Program-made: the position numbers and the translations under genes
The notes under the pieces: model-generated
Database searches by the model: none
What the model saw: the letters and a program-made list of their open reading frames with translations, nothing else
What the model was told of the DNA's origin: nothing
Assembly (NCBI GenBank): GCA_001599595.1
Contig: BCHH01000016.1
Coordinates: 367,901-431,900, forward strand
From: Beverwykella pulmonaria
Lineage: Eukaryota > Ascomycota > Dothideomycetes > Pleosporales > Melanommataceae
Length of the DNA: 64,000 nt
Direction: 5' to 3'
Part shown: positions 38,012 through 49,433 of the stretch, one piece after another
How the letters are laid out: each line of letters opens with the position of its first letter
Numbering within the stretch: the first letter of the stretch is position 1

Positions 38012-39743
38012 GTGATAAACCGAATATATGATGTTGATCAAATCCGTAGACTCTGTAACGAAATACTTTCATCATCGTATTCAAGCATTATGGTCAAAAC
38101 TCTCAGTAAAGAGGCGCTGAGGCAAGCCGGTATCGACTTCTTTGCGAATGTCGCAGACCCGGAAGAAATCTTTAAAGAGTGCCCGCAGGCCCGACAACTC
38201 GTGATGTACCTTCTTGATTTCGAGAACATTATAACCTTGGAGACTTGGGTAAGCCAAAACTTGAAGATATTCGCACGGCATCACTTCACAGAACACTAAT
38301 TGTATTCATGAATATAGGAGGAGCTGGAGTTGATTGAATATAAGTTACCCAAGGAGGAAGTGGCTAAAATTGTGATACAGGAAGCCCAACCCGACCTTAA
38401 AAGATCTGCAGCCCTCAAAGTTTTCCAAAGTCGCTATAATATTCCATGTTGCGACCAATACTATCACTCAGCTTTACGAATTAAAGAGGAAGCAGGTAAC
38501 GTTGCCTCTGAAGACGAGACCCGATGGACAGAAGTTATTAAACATTCCGTATTTGCGGAATTACGGACGAAGGCGAGGGCGCTGGAGAAGAAATCCGGGT
38601 ACACTGCTACGGACGCGTTAGCGAGATTTAGAGTGTATAAACTTATTTTGCTCGCATTTCAACACCGTTGACTAACATCCGACAGGGAAAGCGAACACAC
38701 TTGGCAATTTGGTGCCGGCGTACTCAATAATCACTGCCAGAAGAGTGATCAAGATTTGAACAGATTAACAGCGCCAAAGCCGGACTTGTTTTTCGCCTTC
38801 CACAGTTACGATGAGCATGAGCGAATGGGCGGTCCCCTTAGCGCCGACGAAAACATCCACAATTTCACCGTAACTGAACTCTGTAATATCTATGAAGTTT
38901 ATGATAAGTTTGTGAAGAAAACATGGAAACATGGTAAAAAGCCATTTCGGTTTATTCCCAGCCCATGCACAAAGTTCTATGGCACAAATGGCGTCCCGTA
39001 CAAAGATTCATATTGTTTTCCATGGGCTGTCTGCGAGTGGAAGCACCAAGGCAAAATAGGAACGCAGGAGGAGAAATCTAAACTATTCTGTCAAGCTGCC
39101 AATGGTGCCGCCGTTTGCTTATCACTCTTCGCGAACGCCGCATCGGGCGGCCGACCAGGAGAATTTCTTCGCAATATACGTCCTGTTGTATGTTTTACGT
39201 TCACCGGGCCTGTGACTCGGGTCTGGATTGCATATGTAACCGATGTTCAAAAAGGCTGCTATCAATATGTACGTGTACCCGGCCTGCGCATATCCGTATC
39301 CTTACTAACGCGCATAGCGAATGCGATGTCTCTGGAAGGGGAGCTTACTCAACATCATCGACAACATCAAGCTGTGCGCTATCATTGATAGACTTCACGT
39401 CTGGGCTATGAGTTACTTGCGCCCTTGGATTATAGGCTGCATCGAGCAGTGGCGTCGTTCAGTCGAGCCGATAATAGGTGAAGGCGATCTTTCGTCGGAT
39501 GACGAATCAACCGGGGAAGATGATCAGGAAGAGGATGACGATAATGAGGATGATGAACATGACGATGAGGATGATACCATCACACTCAAGTTTGCCCTTA
39601 GTCGTGCGGCTACAATAGACTCTTTTGTGAGCGATGATGAAGGAGATGACATTAGCGAGGATGACTCGGGAGAAGAATATGCTACTGAAGAAGAGCAAAC
39701 GCCAAAGAAACCCCCACTCTCTCACTATTATAAGAAGAGGTAG
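38012..39743 (+). CDS. Accessory protein with PD-(D/E)XK-like signature and acidic tail; 5' end incomplete
   Basis: Four exons (open from at least 38012 to 38248, then 38318-38634, 38686-39268, 39318-39743) splice in frame to more than 520 residues. The frame is open back to about 37957 and continues as IPAVAAQLG before the first residues listed, so an upstream exon with the ATG is probably missing from this model; an acceptor CCTGCAG at about 37994 fits. The N-terminal third is helical. The middle third has KPDLFFAF followed by FPWAVCEWKHQGKIGTQEEK, i.e. an Asp and an ExK spaced as in PD-(D/E)XK nuclease folds, then a helix with GAAVCLSLFANA. After the conserved RMRCLWKGSL segment the C-terminus is a run of Asp/Glu. 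I know similar ascomycete proteins only as hypothetical nuclease-like accessory proteins. DNA cleavage is an inference from three residues. Confidence 0.7.
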
Positions 39744-41187
39744 AAACAAGCTGCCTTCGATTATATCAGCAATGCTCACATGAATTCACAGTGTCCTCTC
39801 GATTACGTAGAGTCACTATTCATGTGCATGTTTTTACATATACTGGCTCCCTCTGGGACCAATGACCGGTTTATTCATTTATATCTGACCAATTTCCAGG
39901 AACCCAGCTGCAATTTTCAGCGTTGAGTCTTCTGAGCCTACCTCATCCACAACCTTCCTCTCTTTCCACCCTTTCACATCTTCCAAACCCACTTCTATCC
40001 ACTACCTACCTTACTGGTAACTATCGCTCAATTAGTATCGTAGTTAAGAATGCGGGTAAGCGCCTTGGCCACGCGATTGGCGCAACTTATCTTAACAGAG
40101 CCTAACCTAGATATGAGGCGGTTCAGGAGCGGCGTAGGTGGGTTCGTTAGCCTCAACAATGATGCGGATGCGGTACAGATCTCGATGCTAGTGTTATAAG
40201 AGGCGGGTGAGTGGTTTCAGCACGCAGCAAGTTGTAAGATGCCACCTCCCGGAGACTGCTCCGCGAAATCAGCAGGAAGTAGGGCTAAATTAAGCCAAGG
40301 ATTGCCAACATCGATGGCTTACTTAAGAATAGTTCTAAACCCACGTAGGGTGTTGGGAGGCGTCGAAGGTCATAGTAATGTGCTAGGAAGGGATGGCTGC
40401 GCCGGACCACGTCATTGCAAACAGGCTGGTTGCAGTGGTAGATGGCGGCCGTCTCTTAACTCGTTGCGCAAACCCATAGAGAGCAGAAGAGTAAGTTAAA
40501 ACTGGCAGGAGCGGCTCCGCCGTTGTTCCCGCTAGTGCATTCTGTCGGCCTGTGTGTCACATGTTGAGACAACTTCATGTTTGCTCATGTGACTCACTTC
40601 CGTGTTTGCTCATGTGACTCATCTTTATGTTTGCGATTCACTATCTTGGCAGGCTCCTAGCTTGCCTGGTAAGTCTATATCTCTTCGGTAGTTCCTCTGT
40701 AGAATCAATATCAATCATCTTCCTTTCTATCTACTCCGTCACATCTCAACACATTCGATACGAATACAGCAGTGAGTATGAAAACTAACCAAAACAGAAG
40801 AAGAATTCAGTTGAAACATTCTAAAATAGAATCTCTTGTACTAATGTGCTATATAAGAGCCTTATAGATGGGAGCGCGCTGAGGCCGTCGACCCAATTCC
40901 CCAAGCACCTCACTCGTCCACCCAATTAGAAAAGTTTTCTTCGGAAGAAACATAGCATATCCCGCAGAAATCCGGTCCCTCCCCTCCTGTAATAGATGCG
41001 GCTAGAGAGGATGCAGTTGGACGCAAATGCTGCTCTGGCGAGAGCATCTCTTGAATCCAGCTAGGCGCTCTATTGTCCAAAAATTTCCCTATCCTCCCGG
41101 CTCCGCAACAAATGCTGGCAATGCATCCATGTTCGTGCGAATAAATGCTTGCTGTGATATATGCTGCAAGAAAAATTCGTCCATGTT
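39744..41187. other. Intergenic with small tandem repeat
   Basis: No convincing gene. A plus-strand frame at 40239-40499 has no motif. The interval includes the 25-bp tandem repeat at 40574-40645. Confidence 0.4.
40574..40645. repeat. 25-bp tandem repeat, three copies
   Basis: TGTTTGCTCATGTGACTCA begins at 40578 and 40603, with a degenerate third copy at 40628; spacing is 25 bp each time. Confidence 0.8.
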
Positions 41188-42062
41188 CTAAACAGTCTTA
41201 CCCTTGAGAACCACAATCATCTCTATGAAGACAATACCTAGACTCCAGACGTCAAACATTGTATTCTGAGGTGCATATTGAGCGACTTCAGGCGCGCAAT
41301 ACCGGGGGGTCATTCTGTTTACTATGCTTATGGTGATGGTGCTGTTTGCATCTGTAAAGTTGAAAGATAAGCCAATGTCTGCAAACAAGACATTCCCATA
41401 GTATATGGGAATATTGCCAGGTTTAATGTCTTTGTGTTGAACTTTCTGCTCATGCATATACTTAAGTGTGCTAGCCAGACAACTAAAGAAGGTTTGCAGC
41501 TTAGTGTTAGGAGACAAACCTGAGGGGCGGCCCCGGGGCTGACGGATATGAGGCATCGAGTAAGATTCTCTCATCGTCATTAGTGTCTGGTGCCTGCCGT
41601 GAAGAAATTCCTGTAAATTTTGATGTCGACAACCAGCAAAATCCACCAACATTAGATATCAGCCTTACGGATTTGAATGAATATGCGACGTATGTCCGAC
41701 TGCCGACTGCTTCATTGAGTCTTAATGAAGGGTTTCAAAGGCTGAGGCGCAACTGAGAAGGCCATGTAGCATGTGGGTGCTTAATTTTTTCCCTATAGTA
41801 AGCTTTGCTCTTACCGGTCATGCCGATAAGATCTCTTCGCGGGAAATCCGTAATCGTATTGTCCCGCTGCTAGATAAGAAAGGCGTAGAAGTCGAGCTGG
41901 AAGTAACCATTTGGTGGTGGTCGGGAATGCAATAAGAGCGGGGTGCTGGGAGCTGCTCATGGCATCGCACCAGGGATGTTTACAGTCCGTGTCATTGTTG
42001 CAGTGCATGTCGCTCCACCACGTCCCCATCACAAGCTTAGTAGTCTTCACCTTCTCATGCAC
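41188..42062 (-). pseudogene. Degenerate protein kinase-like gene fragment
   Basis: The frame at 41188-41652 carries a recognisable kinase C-lobe: CLASTLKYMHEQKVQHKDIK with KPGN (HRD replaced by HKD), FADIGLSFNF where DFG has become DIG, then RYCAPEVAQYAP (APE motif) and DVWSLGIVFIEMI. The N-lobe with VAIK and the glycine loop is absent, and upstream sequence (41653-42062) is broken by stops between readable pieces such as KIKHPHMLHG and LAAGQYDYGFPAKRSY. The segment 41597-42046 is duplicated near 36.1 kb. Similar serine/threonine kinases occur in fungal accessory regions. Loss of the DFG phenylalanine, missing N-lobe and stops argue against activity. Confidence 0.7.
41597..42046 (-). repeat. 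450-bp dispersed repeat, copy B
   Basis: Same orientation as copy A at 36116-36565 and 5.48 kb away. Identity starts at CCGTGA(G/A)GAAATTCCTG and ends at (A/C)CAAGCTTAGTA-like sequence in both. Divergence by scattered substitutions rather than large gaps suggests an old duplication. Confidence 0.8.
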
Positions 42063-42868
42063 AATTCCTATTACTTACTCTGCATGACATAAGCCTCATC
42101 CGACAACACGAAATATCAGGGTAATGTTGCTGTGGTCGTGCAGTGGGGCGCGACAATTGTTGTCTTCTTGTGTGGCGGCGATATGAACGGCGTGAAAAGG
42201 TAGGAATGGGAATGTGTTGTATATAAGAGTGAAAGAGAAGAGAGTCCAACATAAAAAGATTCTTCCATTCATGTGAAATAGTATCAGTTGGGATGGCTGT
42301 AGCGTCGCATATAGCGAAGTCGATACTCTTTTCGAGAAGTATATAGAAGAGTGTTACAGTTTGGTGTGAACAGTTGTGTTGGGATATGCTATATATACTT
42401 GTATGTTAAGATTAGATGGGATGAGATGGAAGTTGATGAGGGAATGACGAGAATATATCCATAGCCCAGGACATGGAGATGGTCATTGACGCGTGGTGTG
42501 AAATGCTCGGCTGATGAAAGGATTGTAAAGGTTGAGTGTGCAGATGCAGTCTGAACGAAGCGAAGATAGAGACGGGTGAATACAATGTTCTGCAGTTTGA
42601 TGTCCTGTGCAGAGCCATTCCATGTCTCTAGCATGACTGTGCAGGGCGATTGCTTTGCCTTCTTATAGGCTTCGTGGCTTTGAATACCACATTGTAAATA
42701 CAGTGTAAATAAAACGCACAGTGAGAAGGAAGCTCATGGTTATATGTTCATTTGGCACTGGTCGGTGTACACCCGAACAAGAAGCCATACTCTATGAATG
42801 AACCACCAGCCAGCAAATATTACATTACTCCAAACGTTCCTCCGGCCTAGGTTACCCCAATCCAAACC
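42063..42868. other. Intergenic, no gene seen
   Basis: Lies between the kinase relic and the stop of the glucanase gene. Open frames are short and mutually overlapping. Nothing recognised. Confidence 0.4.
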
Positions 42869-44214
42869 CTAGAAGTTGCAAAACTTCCCAAACTTCCTGT
42901 TCGTAATCGGCTGCGGGAAGACACCGCCATCAAGTAACTGGAACAGATCCCATTCACCTGCACTACCCTCAGTCTTGAAGTTCCAAAACACCCACCCATC
43001 TGTCTTCGCTTCAAAAACATCAAGTTGGGTTTCAATGTATCGCCTCGTATCATCTTTCCAAGCCTGACTCCATGTATTCACTCTCCCGCTCTTCCCGGCA
43101 CAGGAGCCAATGCGCGAGCTACCCGGGAACGTGCCTTCGTAGCGATTTCCCGTCTTGTAGCCGTTGAGGTTTGGTGCGCAATCTGTCAAAGCTCCAGACC
43201 ACTCGCCGACTATGGTCCACTTATCCGAGTTTGAATAGCCGTTGGCTGCGGCGCAAACTTGCTGGCGGTGCTGAGCAGGCGACATGGCAACTAGATTGGG
43301 GTCGAAGACTTGGTACTCGTGGTGGTCGACGATGACAAACTGTGCGCCGTTTGTTAGGAACCCGTTAAGCCATGCAGGGTCCCAGAAGCCATCTGTTGTT
43401 TGTCAGCAGCGCCCGCCTGCCGACCTGTAGTTTTACATACCATGGAGCATAACCGGAGTATCAGAAATCTTGCGCAAATTCGTGTACCCGTCCTGGTAAA
43501 ACTGCTTGACCATATTTGAGTCCAATTTGGAGAGAAACGGTTCGTTCAGAAGCTCGATTGCGATGACAACGTCTTGCATGGATGGGATTGCGTACTTCTG
43601 CTCCAGCGACTTCAAAACTTTATGAGTTTGTGCAATGCTATCCCCTTGGCCCCACTGCGGCGATGGGAGCTTGTGGCCGGAGTGATCAAAGCCGTTCTGC
43701 GATTTGGGAGCTCCGTGGAGGTCGATGATGACTTTCAACCCTGTTTGTCGTGCCCATCCGACAGCTTTGTCTAGGTATGGCGCCGCTCCAAACGTGTACG
43801 GACCCCCAGCATCCAAGTACGCCCAGTAGCCAACCGGTATCCTAACGCTATTGAAACCTGCATTCTTGATCTTCTGGAAATCAGCAAGAGAGACGAAGGA
43901 ATCCCAGTGCGGCTTGAGAACGTTCAAGCAGCCAGTCTTGCCCAATTTCTGGCACAGAGTCCACTCGTCGACAACGTCATATTTGGCGAAAATCGAGGGC
44001 GTGATGAACGGTTCAACAACGAGCCATCCACCGATATTAACGCCTCGAAGTTTGGTTGCTCCCCAATTGTATGCAACACGTCTCGGTTGAAGATCACTAC
44101 AGCTACCATTAGTTCTGTTCCCTTACATGGCGCGGAAACTGACTGTGACGGAGCCGCAGTCACGAGAGCAGCAGCAGCCGCCGCGATAGATGTGATTGAT
44201 AGCTTCAAATGCAT
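42869..44214 (-). CDS. Glycoside hydrolase family 5 exo-beta-1,3-glucanase
   Basis: Three exons (44144-44214, 43441-44096, 42869-43392) give 416 residues. A signal peptide (MHLKLSITSIAAAAAALVTA) is followed by the subfamily hallmark KLRGVNIGGWLVVEPF, then VRIPVGYWAY, LKVIIDLHGAP, the acid/base Glu in AIELLNEPF and the nucleophile Glu in IVGEWSGALTDC. This matches GH5_9 enzymes such as yeast EXG1 and Aspergillus exgA, which trim beta-1,3-glucan in the cell wall. The first intron uses donor GTCAGT and acceptor TGTAG (47 nt); a more obvious GTAAGG donor 13 nt downstream gives the wrong frame. Length is normal. No downstream GPI or Ser/Thr region, so it should be freely secreted. Confidence 0.93.
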
Positions 44215-45534
44215 GGTGAAGGACCGAACGCGTCGAGATACTGAGTTAAACAATTATATTAGGAGATCCGGTGTATATGTAAGAGTAATAATGAGCGAGT
44301 GTCAGGTCGAACCGAACAAAGTGCGGTTCTTCCAAGGTTGTTGAGAAAGGCACCCGTGAACGTTTGCAATGAAAGAGCTACCCAGAGTAAAGTAGGAACC
44401 CTCTCATAAGTAAAATTTGTAGAGGACATATCGAATTTGTATTGCATGTCACCGTGTATTCTCGCGACACGCCATGGCGCCCTTGAAGCCCATTTCAGTA
44501 CGCCTCACGCAGGCCGTCGGAAGCGCAAAACTTACGAGGCGTCCAGCTAGAACCTCAATTGGTCATTGATATATCGTGAACCCCGATAGAGTGCTGAGCT
44601 GAACGCTAAGGTATTTATTTTGGCGTTCAGCTGCAGGGGGAAATGGCGAGGCGGCGCCACAAGCGGATTTCAGGCGCGACCTTTTGTCCATCGTGTGATC
44701 GCGACAACACGAGAGGTACTTGGTACAATTACCAGTCGTGGATGGAAATGTGGTGTGTGAGTGATGAGTTATGCTTATAGAGACTGGAATACGAGGTATC
44801 GAATGACCAATGTGGGTGAGAGAGGGCTAGAAGAGGAGATCCGGAACCGGTGCTGGTTTAGGGAAGGTATCACGTGGAGAACGTTAGGTCATAATTGGCT
44901 GTAGGGTTGGAAGGTAGACCATTGGTGTTCAATGGCATATACGGGTATTACCGTTAAGCCCTCTTATATCATTGTGCTTTTTGAATCGAGATAAACATTT
45001 CTTGTTCGTCCCAATTTCCCAAACGGCAAGTAACTTAGGAGATCATAAAACAGAAGATCAAGGTTGATACATCCTCCGGCATTGCCAAAGATAGTTCGTT
45101 GTAATGGAGAGCTTAAGAGTGAATATTAATCTCTTGTACCCTCTTCTCTCTTTACTGCCACTAAACAGCGATTATTTCGAGTCATTATGGCGTCGATTTC
45201 GTTCCGGAAATTGCCGGAGAAATAGATAACAGGCTGAAAAATGCAACACGGTAAACGCGGCATGTTAGAAGGGAAAGCCACGGCGGCGTCGAAATGAGAG
45301 TGCCATGAATGCGTCAGAAATCTTTTCTGAAAAGGGGTCGACAACGATCTCTACTTCTATTCCTGAGCAAGAATGTGGAATCAGGGCAGCGATTCGTTGC
45401 TCTCGAGGGTTGACTCGAGTCTGTAGATTCCGGATACAGCTCCTATTCCATCGAGTTGATGCGCGCGACAATGTCGATCTAGATCGCCACCACGAACTAA
45501 AACTTTAGATTAGTAACCCAATAACGACGTAGCT
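44215..45534. other. Intergenic, no gene seen
   Basis: Promoter of the glucanase and the 3' flank of ALG13 are expected here. No motif-bearing frame, repeat or RNA gene was noticed. Confidence 0.45.
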
Positions 45535-46247
45535 TCAGTCCACAAAACCCATCGTCTCGTCCATGATCGCCGCAAAGCTCTTCGTCTCTCGATGCTTCCC
45601 GCTCGTAATGGGAGGAAACTGGGCCATCTTATTTTTGAATGATTCTGACTTCTGTATTGCTGGTGCCAGATTTCTATTCACTCAAGTTAACCCTGTACAA
45701 CCGAATAGCGTAACAATACATACTCGACGTCACCTCGGAGCAGATATTGTGATCTCTCCATGGCTACAGCAAGATCCTCTTGATGATTATCAAGGAGCTG
45801 CGTATTCGGAACCACGATGAGCGGGATCTGATATCGGAGGGCTGCGAGGATGGTGCCAGAACCTACTCTTTTTTAGTTGTTCACACTCTCTAGCACCGAA
45901 TTACAGCAAATACCAGCATGCGAGATGATCAATCCGTTTGACTGCTGTACCAGCTTAAACTGGTCCTCCAGGCCTTCTTGGCTGAAGTCAAAGCCATCAA
46001 TAACCAGATCCTCTTTTCCAAGCTTTTCTTTCATCCGCCGAGATGCCTCTTTGGCATTCTTGTCCATAACATTCTTAGCAGTTCCATATTGGATTAAGAG
46101 GTGTGTGTACCCTCCTTCTCTTAGCGCGTGGATGGAAGATGGGCTTAGTACAGATTCTATCAAACCCGTGAATGGAGCTGTAGCTCCAGTGGTGACAAAG
46201 CAGACTTTCATATCCGAGTCTGTGGGTGTGATACGGGGGTCGGCCAT
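45535..46247 (-). CDS. ALG13: UDP-GlcNAc transferase subunit ALG13
   Basis: Catalytic subunit of the ALG13/ALG14 enzyme that adds the second GlcNAc to dolichol-PP-GlcNAc on the cytosolic face of the ER. Three exons (45914-46247, 45724-45862, 45535-45673) give 203 residues, close to yeast Alg13 (about 202). The N-terminus reads KVCFVTTGATAPFTGLIESV, and the nucleotide-binding end reads GLIISHAGSGTILAALRYQI across the first splice, then PLIVVPNTQLLDNHQ; together these are the GT28 C-terminal domain signature. The acceptor of intron 1 is GAGTAG, chosen because it alone restores SHAGSGT. Ends with METxGFVD-like tail. It is divergent from RSM24 with only 180 bp between starts. Confidence 0.93.
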
Positions 46248-46427
46248 CTTGATATGAAATAAGATCTGTATCTGGAGTTCTGTTGATAGTCAGAAGGAGA
46301 GTGGGACGAGGGAAAGTGGTGGATTGGCCCGGCCCCCGGACACACTTTCTTCCTCGCCAAGCACGGAGGTCTTCCCTTCGCCGCGAAAAGTCATAAATGC
46401 CAACCCACAACCCATCCCACCTCACCA
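46248..46427. promoter_or_regulatory. 180-bp bidirectional promoter of ALG13 and RSM24
   Basis: Start codons at 46247 (minus) and 46428 (plus) are back to back, so both promoters and leaders fit within 180 bp. The plus half contains CCCATCCCACCTCACC-like pyrimidine-rich leader. Confidence 0.65.
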
Positions 46428-47678
46428 ATGGCGTCAGTAACCCGGCGCATACTCTTGAACTCCAGTCGCCATCCGCCGCGGATACGAGCACACTGCGCTG
46501 CGCCCAAAAGCACTACACAATGGCAACGACCGCTATCATCGACCGCTCCACGACATAAAGATTCCGGGGGCACTCCAACAAGCTCACCAAATGCACCTGC
46601 AACATCCGCATCCGACGTGAAAAATGCCCTGCCCAAAAAGACCAACCCTCCTCCACCTCCTCCACCTCCTCCAGCACCCAAAAGACCCACCAAACCCCGC
46701 CAAACCGCCGCCGAGCGACTAGCAGAAGAACGCGCCGCGCAACTCACAAAGCTCTCCTCCGACCTCGCTGCTCTCAACCCCGAAGCAGAAAACGAAGCCA
46801 TTCGACTCGGAAAACGTGGCATCCCTTGGGCGACCGACTTCGAGCTCACACGCGACGAAGACTTCGAGCCGCCCAAAAAGCAAAATGTAAAGCTGGGGTT
46901 CTGGGCGGAGGGAGAAGAGAGCATGGGGCCGGACGAAGATTACTATGGGGATGATCTGACGAGTCTGGGTCATGGAGAGCTGGAGAAACATAGGGAGTTG
47001 AGAGAGTATGCGAGGTTGATTGCTTGGGAGCTGCCGTTGTTGAATCGTACGTCTGACCCCTCACCACCACACTTTTGACTTCCATCACAAGTATAAGAAG
47101 ATATATGCTGATCAATGAAAACAGAGCTCGCCCGCCCCTTCCAGCCCCCCACCTCATCAACCCCCTTCCGCTTCCGCTACACCTCGTACCTAGGCGAATC
47201 ACACCCCGCAACCAACAAAGTCGTCGTCGAGTTTTCGCCTCACGACCTCTCACTCCCGGGGCCCTCCATCTCTAAACTAATAAAGCTCGCGGGTCCGCGC
47301 TACAACCCGTCCACTCAAATCATAAAAATGTCCTGCGAACTATTCGATACCCTGCCCCAAAACAAACGCTTCCTCGGAGACTCCATCTCCAAATTGATTA
47401 GTGAGGCGAAGGATATGACGGATAGTTTTGAAGACGTGCCGTTTGACTTTCGGCATCATAAAGTTAAGGTTCGACATGAGTTCCCCAAGGAGTGGGCGTT
47501 GACGACGGAGCGGAAGAAGTATTTGGAGGAGAAGAGAGAAAGGGAGCAGAGATTGGATTATGAGAAGTTGAATAATGGGGAATTGGTGGACGGGAAGAAG
47601 ATTATTGAGACGGCGTTGCCGTTTACATACCCCACTGCTGAGCCGGTGATGATTACGGCGGCTGGGAAGAGGAGGTAG
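46428..47678 (+). CDS. RSM24: Mitochondrial small-subunit ribosomal protein mS35 (Rsm24)
   Basis: Exons 46428-47046 and 47125-47678 give 390 residues. The N-terminus (MASVTRRILLNSSRHPPRIR) is a typical basic mitochondrial presequence, followed by a low-complexity Pro/Ala/Lys linker with a run of ten prolines. The conserved MRP-S28/mS35 core follows: ELARPFQPP, FRFRYTSYLGE, KVVVEFSPHDL, YNPSTQIIKMSCELF, KRFLGDSISKLISEAKD, then FEDVPFDFRHHK and HEFPKEW. This is a structural component of the mitochondrial 37S ribosomal subunit. The 78-nt intron interrupts just before the core. A high-confidence ortholog call. Confidence 0.92.
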
Positions 47679-48222
47679 GTGGTATTGAAAACCAATGTAT
47701 CTAGTGTATCATGTGCATCATACCGGTATGGAACGGGAATTCATCAATATCAGCTGTAGAAATACTAAGCATTTTACACTTCAATTCAGAGTAGTCAAAT
47801 TTACTGAGTCCAATTCAAAGTAAAAGGATCAACTTAGGCCTCCTTAAGGGCACTGTTTGCCAAATGGACATCGACTTCAGGTCACAGAAAGGATTCCTAG
47901 ACAGCTATTAGTACAGTGTGAACTATTGAAAATTGTTCAAGGGTATAGAACCCATCCGGTGCCAACGCCAGTGAATATGATAAATAGATCTCAATCCCTT
48001 TTCCCCTTAAAATGACCCCTTTAGTGCATGACATGGTTTGGCGGAATCGCGTTTTGATCACTCGCCAATCCGCAATAACGGCAACATCAATGATCCATCC
48101 CAGCTCCAGAACCTGACTATACCGGGTGATATTCGGAATTAGTTGGCAAACGACCTCCAAGCTGAACTTCGCTGGAAGACTCCTAGACATTTGTGAGCAA
48201 AATCTCCTGTCGGGTTGACGCC
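47679..48222. other. Convergent 3' interval, no gene
   Basis: RSM24 and IEC3 transcribe toward each other across these 544 bp. No coding motif or repeat. Both terminators are expected here. Confidence 0.5.
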
Positions 48223-49433
48223 TCAGCTCGCAGCAGCGCCACCGCTCACTCGATTCTTCTTCGCCCGCCCACCCTTTGCCGGGGGAGGATCTCCATCCTC
48301 TCTCTTCCGTTTGCCTGGCCGGCTGCTGCCACCCTTCGGCCGATAAGCGCCATCGTCCTCTTTCCCACCCCTCTTGCCCTTCCCACCGGTACCAGTCTCG
48401 GGAATAAAGCCTACATCCTCGTCTGGGAGTTCGTGCTCGGTCTTGGGGCCCGGTGTGGTTGCGGTGACAGCAGATTGGCGTTTTCCTCCCCGAGACGCGT
48501 TGCCCGGTCGCGCTGAGGATTTCTCTGACATGTTCTCGTGATGCTGTGGGTCTTTGTCCTGCAAGAATACCTGTGGTTGGTGTTTCCGAAGCCAGTTGTA
48601 TACGCTGTCGGGATTGCGGATCGTGAGGTCCTTTTCGTTGGGGATGGGGTGCGCAGGGGTGATGCGGAGAGGGCGGCCGTCGTGAGAATGTGGATCATAG
48701 ATACTGGGGTCTGCCAGAGCTACATCGGTCGCGTGAAGGTACTCTTCTTCGTGTGATGGCGACATGTATCCCGTAGCGTGGTCGCTCAGCTCGAGTCCAT
48801 CCGGTATTGGGCTCGGGACTTCTGACGTATGGGGCACCTTTGCAAGGAGGCTGGCGAGTGTGCGGGTTGTGACGATCGGCTGTGAGTTGTGCAATTGCTC
48901 TGCTTTCCGTGCGTACTCTTCTGGTGTAATGATGCCGTTCGCCATGTCCGTTCGAAGCTCTTGTAGCTTCTGCTGCACCTTCTCCGGGTCGGGTTCCAGC
49001 TCCAATGCAGGTATGGCAACGTCAATTTCGGAGAGATCGCGGAGGTCGAAGCGGAGATTGGCAGGCAGACGCGCTGCGTCGTTCATGTCAAGTAGCACTT
49101 CTAGGATTTGGCTGTGCGCCGTCAGTCACTGTGCGCTTGTGGGCGTTGGGGGAAAACGCACTCGTTCTGCTCCTGTAGGCGGCGCGCGAGGTTTATAGCG
49201 CGAAACTCGTCCTTGATGAGAGTGTTGCTTGTGGTCATTGTATCTTCGAATTTGGCGCGCATCTTGCGATATTTCCGCCTGTCGCGCTGTTAGCTTGCAC
49301 GTCGCGAACACTCCCAAGGCGCGCGAACTCACCTCCATGACCGCTTAGGCTTGGGCACGCTGTCGGCAACATCTGGGGGAGCGGCAGCGGATTGAAGCTG
49401 GCTGTCCAGCGGGGCGGCCACTTCAGAGGCCAT
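48223..49433 (-). CDS. iec3: INO80 chromatin-remodelling complex subunit IEC3
   Basis: Three exons (49333-49433, 49162-49278, 48223-49111) give 368 residues. The conserved IEC3 block spans the exon joins: RKYRKMRAKFEDTMTTSN, LIKDEFRAINLARRLQEQND and QILEVLLDMNDAARLP, a helical region thought to bind the INO80 scaffold. The remainder is low-complexity, with a Pro/His-rich middle and a Lys/Arg/Gly C-terminus (GKRKREDG, PPPAKGGRAKK) suited to a nuclear protein that touches DNA. Start at 49433 is used because the residues before it (from another ATG at 49535) read as leader. Shares its promoter interval with ORM1. Confidence 0.8.

Noticed and set aside
44101..44130. GTAAGG donor in the first exon of the glucanase, giving a 30-nt intron
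   Set aside because: Too short and out of frame; the upstream GTCAGT donor restores the GH5 N-terminus with a 47-nt intron.
46391..46924. 177-codon minus-strand frame opposite RSM24
   Set aside because: Antisense shadow of the Pro/Ala-rich first exon (poly-Gly on this strand); no motif.
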